In this document: positions 35,530 to 47,929 of the stretch, piece by piece
Layout: the number at the start of each line of letters is the position of its first letter
Position numbering within the stretch: the first letter of the stretch is position 1
Made by a program: the position numbers and the translations under genes
Assembly (NCBI GenBank): GCA_921293015.1
Contig: OV121088.1
Location: 4,278,001 to 4,342,000, forward strand
From: Phorcus lineatus
Taxonomy: Eukaryota; Mollusca; Gastropoda; Trochida; Trochidae
Length of the DNA: 64,000 nucleotides
Direction of reading: 5' to 3'
The notes under the pieces: model-generated
What the model saw: the letters and a program-made list of their open reading frames with translations, nothing else
What the model was told of the DNA's origin: nothing
Databases searched by the model: none

Positions 35530-36420
35530 AACTATAAAATCATATGCCCTATATGGTTTTCCCGTTTTAACTAGAGTCATTTACTTTATGTTTTCCTCAC
35601 ATTTACTGGATTCATTTAACCTACATGTTTTCCTCATATTAACTAGACTCATATACCATATATGATTTCCTTACATTAAATAGAGTCATTTACCCAATAG
35701 GTTTTCCTTACAATACCTAGAGCCATATACCCTTTATGTTTTCCACACACTAACAAGAGCCATGTACCCTATATGTTTCTTAAATTCCCTATATGTTTTC
35801 TCACATTAACTAGAGCCATATACCATATAAGCCACTTTACATTAACTAGAACATAAAACCCTTTATGTTATGCTCATATACCTATGTAAGGATGTGGTTG
35901 GTAAATTATATTTATAGTTTTCTCGTTTGCGCATAGCACACGTGAGCCCAGTTAGGGGCAGCTAATTCCAGGTGGTTGTCACATGGTATCAAGTCGTGTT
36001 TGTGGAGGGACCGTGTTGGTGACTTCAAGTCAAGTTCGTTCATAAGTTTAGAGAGCGCATATAAAACGGTAAGATAAACAATATTAAACCCTACTTTAAC
36101 ATGTTTAATTGATTTAATGAATATAAAAGCTTTTCATTGTAAAGAACATGGAGTTTGTAAGTTCGGCTGCATGCACATGTATGAACGAAAACATACTAAT
36201 TGACTGATGCATTTAAACTATAAGTCTTGTTTATTGTTTTCAGTCAATCTTTCTCTAAAAGAATAAAGATGTGACGTCGCTCCCCTTCTTAGTTTGTTCG
36301 TTCGTTACAACCTAATATGTCTCTTTATATTAACTTGAACCAAATATCCAGTAAGTTTCCTTCACATTATCTAGAGTAATATACACTATATGTTTTCCTC
36401 ATATCAACAATAGTCATAAA
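35530..36420. repeat. Degenerate 37-bp tandem repeat (unit C), interrupted by a solo LTR
   Basis: Same repeat family as at 23890-24650, with fewer recognisable units. The array is split by the solo LTR at 35885-36309. Confidence 0.8.
35885..36309 (+). mobile_element. Solo LTR with 5-bp target-site duplication
   Basis: A 425-bp segment starting TGTAAGG and ending CGTTACA (TG...CA with inverted TGTAA/TTACA ends), flanked on both sides by ACCTA (35880-35884 and 36310-36314). It includes a TATAAAA box (about 36060) and an AATAAAG signal (about 36261), as an LTR should. The paralogous site in unit D (about 52788) has one ACCTA and no insert. It is a solo LTR of an LTR retrotransposon, left after recombination; the family is not determined. 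Confidence 0.88.
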
Positions 36421-36618
36421 CCCTGTAGTTTTCAACACTTTATACAATGTAAATAGACCGTGGACAACAGTAATTAAATCATGTTATAACAATGTATATA
36501 AAAATGATAAGCGGTTTAACTTTATTCATATAGAACATAAGAAACATCGCTGCTCTAAGGAGAATTTACCAATTCATATTCCTTTGAACACCAGCATATG
36601 AAATATTTTGTCACTAAC

Positions 36619-37734
36619 CTTGAATGCTATGAACTGCTTGGGATGGGTCGTCTTGACGTTCAAAAGCTCCAAGTTGTGACACAAGTCCATCAAATGTTGT
36701 TTTCTGCGTTGGCGAGAATTTGAGCCTTTCTTCATTGATTCTCACATCTTTAGCAACTGGTTGACCTGTAAGAGCATCCACACTTCTCTTGATGGCAGGA
36801 TACATCTGCAACATCTCCACGTCATCAACTTTCTCCTTTGTCTGGGTGAAGTAGGTGTATGTGGACTCGATGACCGCAAGGGTGGTATCATAAGCTGCTG
36901 ATGACTTCTCAATAACTGAAATCATTGCTGAACTTTCTTGCTGCAGCTCAGACAAAAGTTGATTCCTTCGTTGATCCAGCTGCAGCTTCATGTCATCATT
37001 CATCTTGTTGATATTCATTTCTGACTCCTTCTTCATCTGCTCTACAGCATTTCTCTTTGCTTTCGTTGACTTTTGACGTTGTTGTAGGTCAGTCTTGGTC
37101 TTGTAAACGTCCTTGAGACATTCTTGGATGGAGGTTTTCCTCCAAACAGCTGCATCTTTAATCTTCTCAAACTCATGACCTTTGTGATCAACTACTGTAC
37201 AAGAAACACAACAGAGCAGTAGAATTCAATGTGGTGCTTTGGATGCTTTGGACAGAAATGACCTTGTGAAAACTCCTTTATTGGAACCTTGAGAGCATCT
37301 TCCAATGAACTGATATTGTGATCTCTGCTCAAATGGTTTCGATTGTGAGCATTTATGCATTCCTTGCAGATATACGACTGGCATTCATAACATCTACCAT
37401 CAGCATTATTTCCATCAGGGCAGTTTGTGCACTTTATCTTCTTCTGTTGCTTCATATTCAGGAAATCCACAAGCTTGCTTCTTACAGGATCTGCAGGTAA
37501 AGAGCTGGCCTTCCCTTTGACCTTTACAACATGTCTGCAGAGAGGGCAAGTTAGCTGTCCTCTTCCTTCCTTTTGTATGAGCTGATCAAGGCACTCAGTA
37601 CATAGGGCGTGAAGGCAGTTCTTTAGTAGACGGGGACATCTGTTTGTGTGGTTATAATGCTCAACACAGACCGGGCATTCCAAAAACTCATCTTTGAGGG
37701 ATGTGATATCGACATTCTCCAGAGGTTCAACCAT
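36619..37734 (-). pseudogene. Unit C TRIM exon with 16-bp deletion
   Basis: The RING (CPVC, CLHALC, CPLC), B-box 1 and the first half of B-box 2 read well from the ATG at 37734 down to about 37215. The frame is then lost. In the shifted frame the coiled coil and linker are intact down to a GTTAGT donor at 36618. Compared with B, one RING-region change gives EHYNHTNRCP, and B-box 1 has Y for D in its CDEC pair (CYEC). Confidence 0.75.
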
Positions 37735-38214
37735 TTTAGTGGCAATAACTGAGGCATGTAGATAAGTGTAATTGAGATGGGGGCCAATCTGGTGGGGTCT
37801 GCAAGAACCAGGCACTTCAGAGATGAGATTAAAAATAAGCAGAGGATGAGGGAGAGGAGCAAGAAATTTTAAAAAAATCACACAACATAGTAATTATCAT
37901 AAACATAATCTGATATGAGTAATGAATAGGCTTAAAAATACTTTGAAAAAATCGACCCTAAAAATGAATTGCTTTACACAGACCGGGCACTGCAAGAACT
38001 CACCTTCTTGAGATGTGATTGGAAACCAAAGAGATGGAGAATATTGAAGATGAGTAGGAAATTTCAAAGAAAGTATACATCATTGTCATGGAAATAACCT
38101 TACATAAGTAATGATGAGACGTAAAAATACTTATTTAAGTCCACCTTCCAATGACCTCTTTAAAATGACAAGGGCAAGACATTAGCACAATTTTAAATAA
38201 GATAATAGTCCACC

Positions 38215-38375
38215 GGCCAAGAGGGGTCCCCATTGCAGAATGAAACTTCTATGCCTATTATGCAAATTTGAGTGGTAACAGTGTATAAACTGGGACGCAA
38301 TGTGTCATTTTTACATATTTACATGGGTACCCCCTCAGCCTTTTAATCTCTGTAGCGTCACACCAAAAGGTGACA
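38215..38375. repeat. Repeat block shared with 1206-1560 and 54885-55215
   Basis: Carries TGCAAATTTGAGTGGTAACA, GTGTATAAACTGGGACGCAA and GCGTCACACCAAAAGGTG in the same order as the other two copies. Confidence 0.6.
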
Positions 38376-38393
38376 TTGGCTGAATTTTAAATA

Positions 38394-38540
38394 CGATATA
38401 GACAATAACTAACGAGTGACGGGGAATGACTCGTTATTTTAATTTTGTAATTCTCTCGCCAAGGCTCGAGAATTACGAAATTAATATAACTCGGGAAAGA
38501 TAATCTGTCATTCAAGTCACGAGTTGGTTATTGTTTATAT
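38394..38540. repeat. Foldback element
   Basis: Outer arms (GACAATAACTAACGAGTGAC and GTCACGAGTTGGTTATTGTT) and an inner perfect palindrome (GTAATTCTCTCG ... CTCGAGAATTAC) make one long hairpin of about 147 bp. No coding capacity. Confidence 0.75.
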
Positions 38541-39555
38541 TACCTATATGTTTTTTAAAATGTCAAAACTCGATTATGATAGAAATGATCGTTCTTCTAT
38601 AAAGGATTAGGGTTGCGAAATTCCAAATTCATTCGAGTGTGCTTTGGTTAAATTGCTTGACACTTACCTTCGCACGGCTGAATTGTAATTTGTGAAAAAC
38701 GTTTCAAAATAATAGCTAAAAGTAGTTGTTGTCGAACGTTTAATCCTGTTTTCATAACCGTCAACCAAACTAATTACAATTCTTAGCGACTGTTAGTTTA
38801 ACCTGATGAAGAACGTATTCAATTATCGCTAATTTCTCTGATTTTGTGCAATGGGGCAGGCTTATTTCGCGTTGTTTGTAGCGCCACATCTGAGAAATGA
38901 CGACTGGCAACTATTTTGAATAAATAAACATTGTTAAAATTCTGTCTAAGGGTAAACAAATTACCAGTCGGGACAAGTTTGAAAGATGAATGAAATAGTC
39001 CCGGCACTACGTTCATTTTCATTGGTTCACAACAACCAATCAAATGCCAAGAAAATGTGTAACTACCGTGTGACTTACAGGAATAATATCAATATCACCT
39101 TGTCAATCTTCCCATATGGGTAATATAAAATATAAGAAGCAGTTCTGCCATTGTCATCAAATAAACTCAAGTCATAACAAATAAATGAGAAACTTATCAT
39201 AAAGTGATTAATACGACTCGCAGTGTTACAAAATTTCTTCAGAAGACAACTATTAACATCTGAATATGTTTCAGAAAAAAATATATCTTTTTAAAAAATC
39301 GTCTTTACAAGGTTGAATAGGAGAGTCACAGAATGGATTTTTGCTTGTTTTATGGCGTCCTACAGAAATGTGGCTTTGGCAATTTAATGTTACAGTAGGT
39401 TAAATATGCTGATATCGTTTTTTAATAACTTTACTTCCAGATTTAGTACATTTTTCACTAATGTGCTAAAATACTGGGCCCTTAACAGATTGAAAAAGCC
39501 ATTTGACGACCCCAAGTAAATTTGAATAGACATGATAATAAAAGCATATCATTCT

Positions 39556-39673
39556 GGGCCTCCTTTCACAAAGCCCTAAGGTGATCGTAAGTCCTTAAGG
39601 TAACCTTAGTGCAATGTTAAAGTATGGGAGTTAAGGTTAACCTTAGTTAAGGTTGCTTTGTGAAAGCAGGCCC
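39556..39673. mobile_element. 118-bp MITE with GGGCC ends
   Basis: Left end GGGCCTCCTTTCACAAAGC and right end GCTTTGTGAAAGCAGGCCC are inverted complements. The interior is rich in AAGGTTAACCTTA-type palindromes. Units A (about 8655) and B (about 26675) have the uninterrupted sequence ATTCTGATC at this point, so the insertion postdates the duplication. Confidence 0.88.
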
Positions 39674-40374
39674 TGATCTATGTAAATGTTGGTACCCCTT
39701 TACAAATCACGTGTCTATCAAAAACATTCAAAGTCGGCCTTGTCAGTTTTCTCTATTTCTCTTTTGACTCTATTGAAATGTGGATACGTTCCTCTGTTTA
39801 TCTTATCAGTGATAATGTGACGAAAGAATTCAATGGGTCTATTTTCCATTAACATGATTTGGATATTAGATAACTCCAAATCTACAAGAAAAGAGAGGTC
39901 AGGTAAAAGAATTAAGGAGGTAAAGATCAATTGTTTAATTTGAGATAATTGAATTGTGTACGTATGGAGTTACATGTACAATATGGTAAACATCACAACT
40001 TATATTTATAAACATGTTTATTACTCGCCTGGTGTAGATAGCACTCTTCAATTAATCAACAGTGTTATTCAATTTGTGACTTAACATATATTATTTCCGT
40101 TTGACATGACAACATTATCTTTAAGTGTGACATCACAATATCAGGGGAGCAACCATGTGAGCAACTTTCTTGCAATGTTTTACAAATATTATTCAGCGAG
40201 TAATAAATAGAATACCAAAGCACCTATTCGTTAAATGCTTTATATCACATTTTGTCTCAGCGCAAACCACATTGACAGTTGCGGATCCGGAAGGGGTTGG
40301 AATAGTTTGGGGGTGGGGGTGTTCAGGGATCTCATTGTATTGATCATGAGTAAACTAGTTAGGATATCGGGAAA

Positions 40375-40860
40375 ACCAGGTTTCATTTCAACTTTCGGTT
40401 TGAGATAAGATTTGATTTTGTTTTGTTATTTATCTTTTATTTGTAAAATGAGTATGTTTCGCCAAAAAAAAAACATTCACAAGAGTTAATCAATAACCTG
40501 TTTTAATAATTTAACATATTTCAATCAATAGAATTCGTTATTTTCCTTACCAGCATTTTACAACATTCAAAACAATAGCATGATTTAAACATTTTATTTG
40601 TTATATATTTATAGAGATAAAGGCCAAATTTTGCATAAATAGATTAACTAAATCTGTAGAGCCTACCTATATTGGTGATATTATTATCACCACCCGCGAC
40701 CTCGCACCTTGGCGACAGTTGTTTGTCAGTTTCTAACTGGGAGGGGAGGTAATCCGTGGGGACTCTCTATCATTCTGTTCCTACCTTTTCAAACAGCTCT
40801 GTCTATTTAGTCGTGGCGTAATAATATACCTTACCTACGGCTTCAGGTGCCTTTCATATT
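40375..40860. promoter_or_regulatory. Upstream block conserved between array units (unit C copy)
   Basis: Same ordered phrases as at 9920-10450 and 27410-27900. Candidate promoter or first-exon region for unit C; not proven. Confidence 0.28.
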
Positions 40861-41247
40861 CAATTTTGCAACTTTAATAATTTTTATATGGCTTAGATAC
40901 GAGCCAGATTACATTACGTCCTGAGTTAAGTTCAAACTACCTTTCTAAATTATGACATTAACTTGTATTCAATGAGAATTGAAAAATTGTTCTAAAATCT
41001 TAAGTCTAAAATCTTAGCTTTATTCAAATGTGTATTAGTTTGATGACCTACTTAATCCTACTAATTGTCTTTCTGTTTAGTGTTTATAAGTTTTGAAAAT
41101 AATGTTTTAGTCATTTTCGCACTCAATTATCTTTAACATGTATGTTCTCAATATGCTATGTAAGTGAGAATAGCAATTTTCAACGAAATCAACCAACCAC
41201 AACTTCTTGCATTCTCTCCACACACAGGTAGCCTTATCAATGATTCC

Positions 41248-41715
41248 TTAAAGAGCCACTCCGTGATTTCCATTACATATTATTTACATTTGATAAAAAT
41301 CTAAATCCCATATGTGATGATATAAAATCAAAACATCTGAACTTTTCATGTCCAAATGACATTTACGTAACAAATACTAGTTTTCCATGAAAATCTTAAA
41401 ACAGCCTTATAAATACGCAGAGGTGTAGATATCACGTCAAATATAGCCTACATGGATAGTAGTTATATAACCTAAGAAACACTATCAACTCCTAACTGCC
41501 CTCCTGGTTGTTTTAGATAGGTCTCTTTGACTATTTGACGCGCGCCACTGTCCAGTTTTCGATTATAATTGCAACGTTCTACCTTCATATTGTCACTGTA
41601 AAAACAATAAGCTTTAAAATTTTTTTTTGGTAACAGTCAATACTCCGCGATCAAAGGACACCATTGATTAAGTTTGGCATATATGACTACAACAACTCAC
41701 GGAGTGGCTCTTTAA
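41248..41715. mobile_element. MITE with TTAA ends (paralogue of 28289-28725)
   Basis: TTAAAGAGCCACTCCGTGA at the left and TCACGGAGTGGCTCTTTAA at the right form a perfect terminal inverted repeat. The flanks also match those of the unit B copy, so it was copied as part of the larger duplication. Confidence 0.78.
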
Positions 41716-43384
41716 CAACCTCAGTTCTAAAACATGCTCTTCTCAAACTTCCGGCAGTTTCCCCTGGAGGCAAGATATTGCCAGTGAAAACACCAGATAA
41801 ATTGATAGCATATTTGTCATCACACAGGCGTTTGCAAAGATGCTGTTTCGAAACAAAGCGTATATGTGTTGTGTAAAGAAGACTCAAAATGCTAAGTGCA
41901 TATTTGAATAAAGCTTAGAGAAAAGCACACAGAAATATCAGAAGAATTTTGAATGATTACTTTTGAAACGGCGTCGCTGATTGCACAACTAAATTGAATG
42001 CACTCAATCAGATTCTCCCTTTTGAACAGCCAATTCACTAACCATTATGTCTTGAACAGGTATAAAAAGTTACCTATCCACGCAATGATGGCTAAGATTG
42101 TGTATACACTGTTTTTTAACATTACAAGCAGATTAACATTAAGTAGGAGTTTTTTCTTGACTCTTTTAAAAAGTAAGTATAGTTTTTTTTGCCTCCGAGT
42201 GTATGTCACTAGATTTATTCGATGTATTTCTTGTGATCTGTTTATCTAACTGATGCTTGTTTCATGCTACTCGGAATTTTCAGATAAATATAACGTTATC
42301 TTTTTAAAAAGTTTATTTTCTATTTTTCTGGACATTACCTGTGGTAGAGATAAAACATTATTTCTTCAGAAAAAAGACATTAGAACAACATCAATTCTGA
42401 AAATGACAAAGATTATTTTTGTGATTTTTTGTTGCCAAGATAAAAACCAAGATAGGACATGTTAACAGCTAAGTTTAAATCGACTCCATAAACTTGCATC
42501 TTTATCTACATCATGCAAGATTTATCATAGTTTATTATTTTTTTTGATTATCGAAGACGGATGTAGAAATTCTGCACACTTTTTAATTTTATTTTGTAAC
42601 TGACCGAATACATACAACCAACATATATTAATTGTAGATCGAACTCTTTTTGTCACTGTACTTAAACAAATTTTAAGAAAAAACAGCCTCTATTCAATTA
42701 AATATAAGTTAGACATATATTCGATCGCAACGACATACACTGTGCCTCTTTAATAGGAGAGTATTGCTGTAAGAACATTAGAACAAATACACTCAGTGAA
42801 TAGCTCCTGGTTTCAGTGACTACTAAAATTTACCAACGTCCAACAACCTATGGGATTTTGTATAAAATTGCAAATCTTCTAAATTTGTACATTCACAATT
42901 ACAACTTTCAATGTGCTGAACCTTCATTGATTCAGTGGTAGTGAACCAGTGTGGTACTGACACGCCCCCAAACTTATCACTAACCAATGGAAATGGCAAT
43001 CATTAGGAATTCAATTCTTGTGATGATATGACTCAGCTAGAACACTTGACTATCCCTTATTGGTAGGTGGTTTCACAAAGAATCACACTTATTTTGATAA
43101 TTGACATGGTTTTAAGGATTTTAAAATGTATTCGTGTCTTATTAACTCCTTCTTTAAATTCATTTTGGAACTGTGGTTGTAATTTATTCTTGATACAGTC
43201 CCCTTTAGTATTCGGGATCGGTTTTCGTTTTATAACCTTCGATATGAGTGATGTGAAGTGAATTCAAGAAAAACAAGTCTCCAAGTTTTAAGTTACATTT
43301 TCAAATTTCTTCTTTACCGTTTTGAAATATTGATAAACATTAACGATCTCATCGATATTTTTTAGCGAGTGTATCATTCCATGT

Positions 43385-43790
43385 TACAGGGACTTATGCA
43401 TTCACTTAACCTTTCTATTGATGCAATGAAATACTAAACATTCGTTACATTTTACCTGCAATCAACAATGAAAATGTAAAGACAGCCGCTGTGGGCTTGG
43501 ACATACAATAATCTATGGTTAGCTGTGCACAAAACGGATAAATTATTGACACTTGGAAACGGCTGACCAATTACTGTGTGCAGCTATTGAACTTACCTTA
43601 ACTCTGAACTGAGAACAAATAATTGAATATGTTTTATGAAAGCAATGTTGTAAATTAACCGATTTAATAACACAATAATAGCATTGTTATTAGATTGACC
43701 AAAGCGGCTGCCGTTTCCGCTTTCCTGGTTATGAGTAAAATTTGAATATTTCCGATATCGTATTTCATGCGGATTTAATGTAACATAACA
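43385..43790. repeat. Dispersed repeat, inverted partner of 1-415
   Basis: Aligned to the reverse complement of positions 1-415 over nearly the whole length, with scattered differences. No protein motif was recognised. Confidence 0.6.
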
Positions 43791-45902
43791 TTAAATATTT
43801 CCGGCCTTTAAAAATCCTCTTTACTACCTGAATACGCAAATATTTGTTAAATAACTTACGAGGTAGATTACTTGAGTGAGGATAGTGAGTAATATCGAGA
43901 TATACGCAGAATCTGTGCATTCGTTGTGTTTACAAAGTATTGGCATGCACTAGTGCGTTTAAGGTTACTCTTGTCAAAGCAAGATCGTGGAATACTGTAT
44001 GAGAACATATTATATGTTAAACTAAGTGCAGATATCACTGTTAATTGTCTGTTTTCTCAACGTACAACAAACCAAAGCTAACCAGTGCTTAATTTATTTG
44101 GAATAAAATGTTGTTTATCATTTGTGTTTAAAACTTATAACAGAATTAATTTTTGGTCATTCTCAAGAAATTAGTATTTTTTTAAAGCTTCTGGCAGTGA
44201 TATGGGTATGAAATGTACTTTATTCAGTAATGAAATAGTCTTCATTATGATTGTTTGTTCATGTGTATATTTACTTATCAGAGGAGAGGAGTGGTTGCTA
44301 GTTGTACCGTGTGCATGGTGTAGAACTGTGATGTGAACCTTGCTGTTTGTGAGAATGTTACAAGGACACTATCTTTGTTTCAGGAAATGGTTCAATAGAA
44401 TACTGATCAAACATAAAAATTATCTTAAACATTGAATATATATGATATCTGAATGACACTATTACATGTTTTTAGACAGACAAAGAAATGTTTTTTAAGA
44501 GATGATTTTAATAATATACTATAGAGATTTGTGGTAAGAAAATGAGGACATATTTCTGTTTGAGACATAACTAACTGGTGAGCATTGTATTCCTTATAGA
44601 ATGTTGGGTATCTTGCACTTAATTACATTATTATGGAGCATTTTGCAATTCCGGTTTGGTAATTTCAGATTGATATTTCCATTCACCAATTGATGTAAAC
44701 TTTGTTCACCTCAGACGAAAAGTTCATTGCATTAGGAAAAGCCAATATCATCTCACTGTATATGCATATATTAGCATTGTAATTAAGAGGAGCTGTTGAG
44801 ATGTCATATTAATAAAATAAATCATATCGTTGACATTTATTGATCTTGTTTTTACTACCCTGTTTCGGGTTCAAGATAAGACACGCACGCAAACTATGCA
44901 CTGTGACCAATCATATTTACTTCTGCCAACCACAGAGGGTCTTTTACTTAGCTTTGGCTCTTCCGCAACATAATGGGTGAGTTGATCGGGTGAAGGCACA
45001 TTCCTTCATCATGCTATTATGATTATGAAAGAGCCAGTGACTAATCAATATGTAATAGATACATTTGGTTTCCTTATTTATATATGATATCCAACATTTT
45101 AAAGGCACAAGCCCACACCAATATTTTGTAATTTACAACTAGCAACAAATAAAGCACATCTCTCGATAACACTAAGGGTCCTTGTTTGCTTATCACTTCA
45201 AATAGTGATTATTGCATCGATAAAGAGTGAGTGCCTATGTCACAATATGACTTAAAATACTGATTTGAAAATATGTGCATCGGTGCCTTTAAGCTTTTAT
45301 CTTAATCCTATTTTTCACCAGTCGGTCCGTTTGAACCAAATTAGAAATAAAGTAATCTCTGCTGCATAAAGAAGAAATCGGTTGAAATTCACCACTTCAC
45401 CTCTCCAATATCTACAGAAGACATGTGCACAATTTGAAAAGAATCGAGTCAGTAGTGTTCTGCGTTTGGTATAGTAGTGTTATCATTAACACCTGACCTT
45501 TGGCTACACCATTGAAATATTCTCAACACCTTTTAAAGTCTATACATTTCAAGGTAGTTGATGTGCTGAAGGAGTAGTAGTACAACTTTCAATGTATCTT
45601 CATAGGTTTGTGTATATTTGTTAACTGTAAGGATTGTCATCTATATCTGGCATTAGAGGCCCATTCGATTCATTCGTGACATGGCATGACATTCATTATA
45701 AATAGATCAATAAAGAATCATATATATTTTTTGAATTGTGCCTAATTCCGTAAATCTCTCCCATGTGTCTGAAGAGTTTGATACAAACAATATGCTTATG
45801 CCTTTTACTCTGGAGTATGTTTACTTGTCAGAGAGAACTAATATTAGTTCTCACATTACATCAACTTGTTCTTTATCCATCAGCAAGCTACATGCACCAC
45901 GT

Positions 45903-46156
45903 TTAATACCACATTAATCTTCGAGGCGACCATTCACTATGATGAATTAGACAGAGAGGCTCCTGAAGAGGGTTGAAGCCGTTTCTGATCACATCAATAT
46001 CCTTATGTTCAATCTTGCAGATTTGAGGCAAGACCTCCTTTAATTGTTCATCCATCTTAGAGAGCTGCTGGTTGTCTTTAGTTACAAAATGTACTTCTTG
46101 TAAAGATCCTCCTGTCACACTCCGGTCAAACGATCTTACTGCTTGTATCGTGGAGG
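45903..46156 (-). CDS. Unit D exon: C-terminal part of macro-like domain, altered tail
   Basis: After a TTTTCAG acceptor it encodes IQAVRSFDRSVTGGSLQEVH and KIEHKDIDVIRN. A one-base loss relative to B then changes the tail, which runs on to end in LMWY at 45903. The conserved fold part is intact. Confidence 0.55.
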
Positions 46157-47929
46157 CTGAAAATGGAAAGGAATAGACGCTTGAAAAATAGTTCAAGTTG
46201 AATGAAGTTTTCTGATTGTGTGAACTACATGTACCTATATACTCACTAAAGTATATAATACTTGATGGAGTGTTTTGAAATATCTTATCCTGCAAGTCTA
46301 CATTCCTACTGCTTACTTATTTTATTACAGAGTCTGTACTATGTCTTTGAACCAGTATCACTCAATTCAGCAATGTTGGCATACACACTTTAAACAGTTA
46401 GTATATGCCAACCGGTTTAGATAATAAATGACTTAAAAGGGGCAGTGGTCAGTAGTTTTAGATAAATAACGTGATCTCATGTAAAGTAGTATTAATGTTA
46501 CCAATTCCACTGAAAAAAAGTAGTTTTAAAACAAACGTAACAAGATTTCAATTTCTCAAACTCAAATGGTGGAAATGTGTGACATAGAAAGGGCGTCCAA
46601 AGTTTTTCACTCGCTACTTGATTATTTCTACTATGACACTTTATGATCGGTTGAAGTTATCAGATATTGACCCTCCGAAGATAAATCATTTGGCATGAAT
46701 AATTCATTGGGGGAACTTGAAGAAATCAAAAAATCATAAAACAAGTCGTTTCTGTAATGTCTATTTTCTACAGAAAAGAAAATTCAGCTTAAATTATGGT
46801 TCAATCTTATTCAAAGATGAGGTCTTAATTTTACTGCAGTACGTTTCAATGGTTATCAACGTAGTGCAGCAAATGAATGTACTTATCTTAATGAGATTGC
46901 ATCTGATTATAAGTGATTTAACAGATAAATGGCTTCAAACTGGTGGGCATGTGATTAGGTCAGGTCTATATTATAGATTGATGAATTTATGAGACGTCAT
47001 TTTAAATATGAATATATTTCAAAATTAAATGCTAGAGAAAAATACTAAAAGGCCTATTGCTCTGAAATGAACAGGTAAAGCAAATTAATTAGTTGTTTAG
47101 TCATTGAGTTTTTTGTTTATAGAAAAGATAATATTGTCTATAACTACCGACTGTTTCTAGCTATAATCATTTTCATGCTAAATGATTTAATATAGTAATT
47201 TCTTTATTTATCATCTAAATCATTACAATGGACAGCAGCTGGCACCGTAAATCACTCAAAGGTAACTCTGTATGCAGTAAGAAAACCGGAGTTCAGTGTT
47301 CAATCAGTTATGTCCTGGAAAATGAATAAAAATAGGAGTGAACCCCGAAATGTTCGTGAAACATTATTTACAATAATAAATAATAATGATAATAAAGACT
47401 AAGACTAAACAAATTGACTTATACGGATCAAACCTTCCTCGTCCACTCTCAATCGCATTAACATTTAATTTTTAAAAGATATTAAAACCCTGAACTCCCT
47501 ACACCTCCCCGCCTTCCCCCAGTAACCAAATACACAGGATTTAAGGGATGTCTGTATAGAGTCCAATTACAACGTGTTTCCCATTAGAAAAAAAAGAAAA
47601 TTCAGAAAACTTCAAATATTGAAAGGCACCACTTCCTAATGCACTTTTTTATTTTCCTTTTATTGAAGATAGTTTTCTTTAACGGTATAACATCTAGCGG
47701 TTTTGAAAAAGGTAATCTATAATTAAATTGTCATAAATTGAAGAAAAGATTTGGTTAAACTAAACAAAATTTCAACATGTGTTTTTTTACAAATGTGATT
47801 ACATATATATTAGGTAATATGTGTGTCTAATTATGGCAATAGTTTCCATTCAGGAAAGATTCTCAGTGAAATCATATTTTGATGAACTCTAATTTAGTTA
47901 TGATGTTAGGAAAAGATATTTATACTTAC
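46157..47929. other. Unit D intron
   Basis: Alignable to the unit C intron over most of its length (for example 46600-46740 to 32820-32940; 47450-47550 to 33350-33430). The open frame at 46717-46992 is not conserved. Nothing coding was recognised. Confidence 0.45.

Larger units (their letters stand above)
34130..36618. other. Unit C intron 1
   Basis: Contains a truncated MITE relative with a nested retroposed insert (34152-34904), a stretch alignable to introns 1 of B and D (34930-35510), the 37-bp minisatellite and a solo LTR. No coding sequence was recognised. Confidence 0.5.
32283..37734 (-). pseudogene. Unit C: TRIM–macro-like gene with frameshifted TRIM exon
   Basis: The expected exons are all present: 36619-37734 (TRIM), 33740-34129 and 32283-32506 (macro-like). 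The two macro exons are open and in phase. The TRIM exon is 1116 bases, 16 fewer than in A, B and D. The missing 16 bases lie in B-box 2 next to an AGAG repeat at about 37214, and shift the frame, so translation would end soon after the HIEFYC of B-box 2. It would yield only a RING plus B-box 1 fragment. An assembly error remains possible because the rest of the exon is well preserved. Confidence 0.7.
37735..45902. other. Spacer between units C and D
   Basis: Contains the repeat block (38215-38375), a foldback (38394-38540), a small MITE (39556-39673), the conserved upstream block (40375-40860), a MITE (41248-41715) and the inverted partner of the window's first 415 bases (43385-43790). From about 43800 to 45000 I see nothing recognisable. 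From 45010 it is again paralogous to the B-C spacer. Open frames at 38819-39043, 39718-39930, 41664-41887, 41998-42465 and 43067-43261 lack support. Confidence 0.45.
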
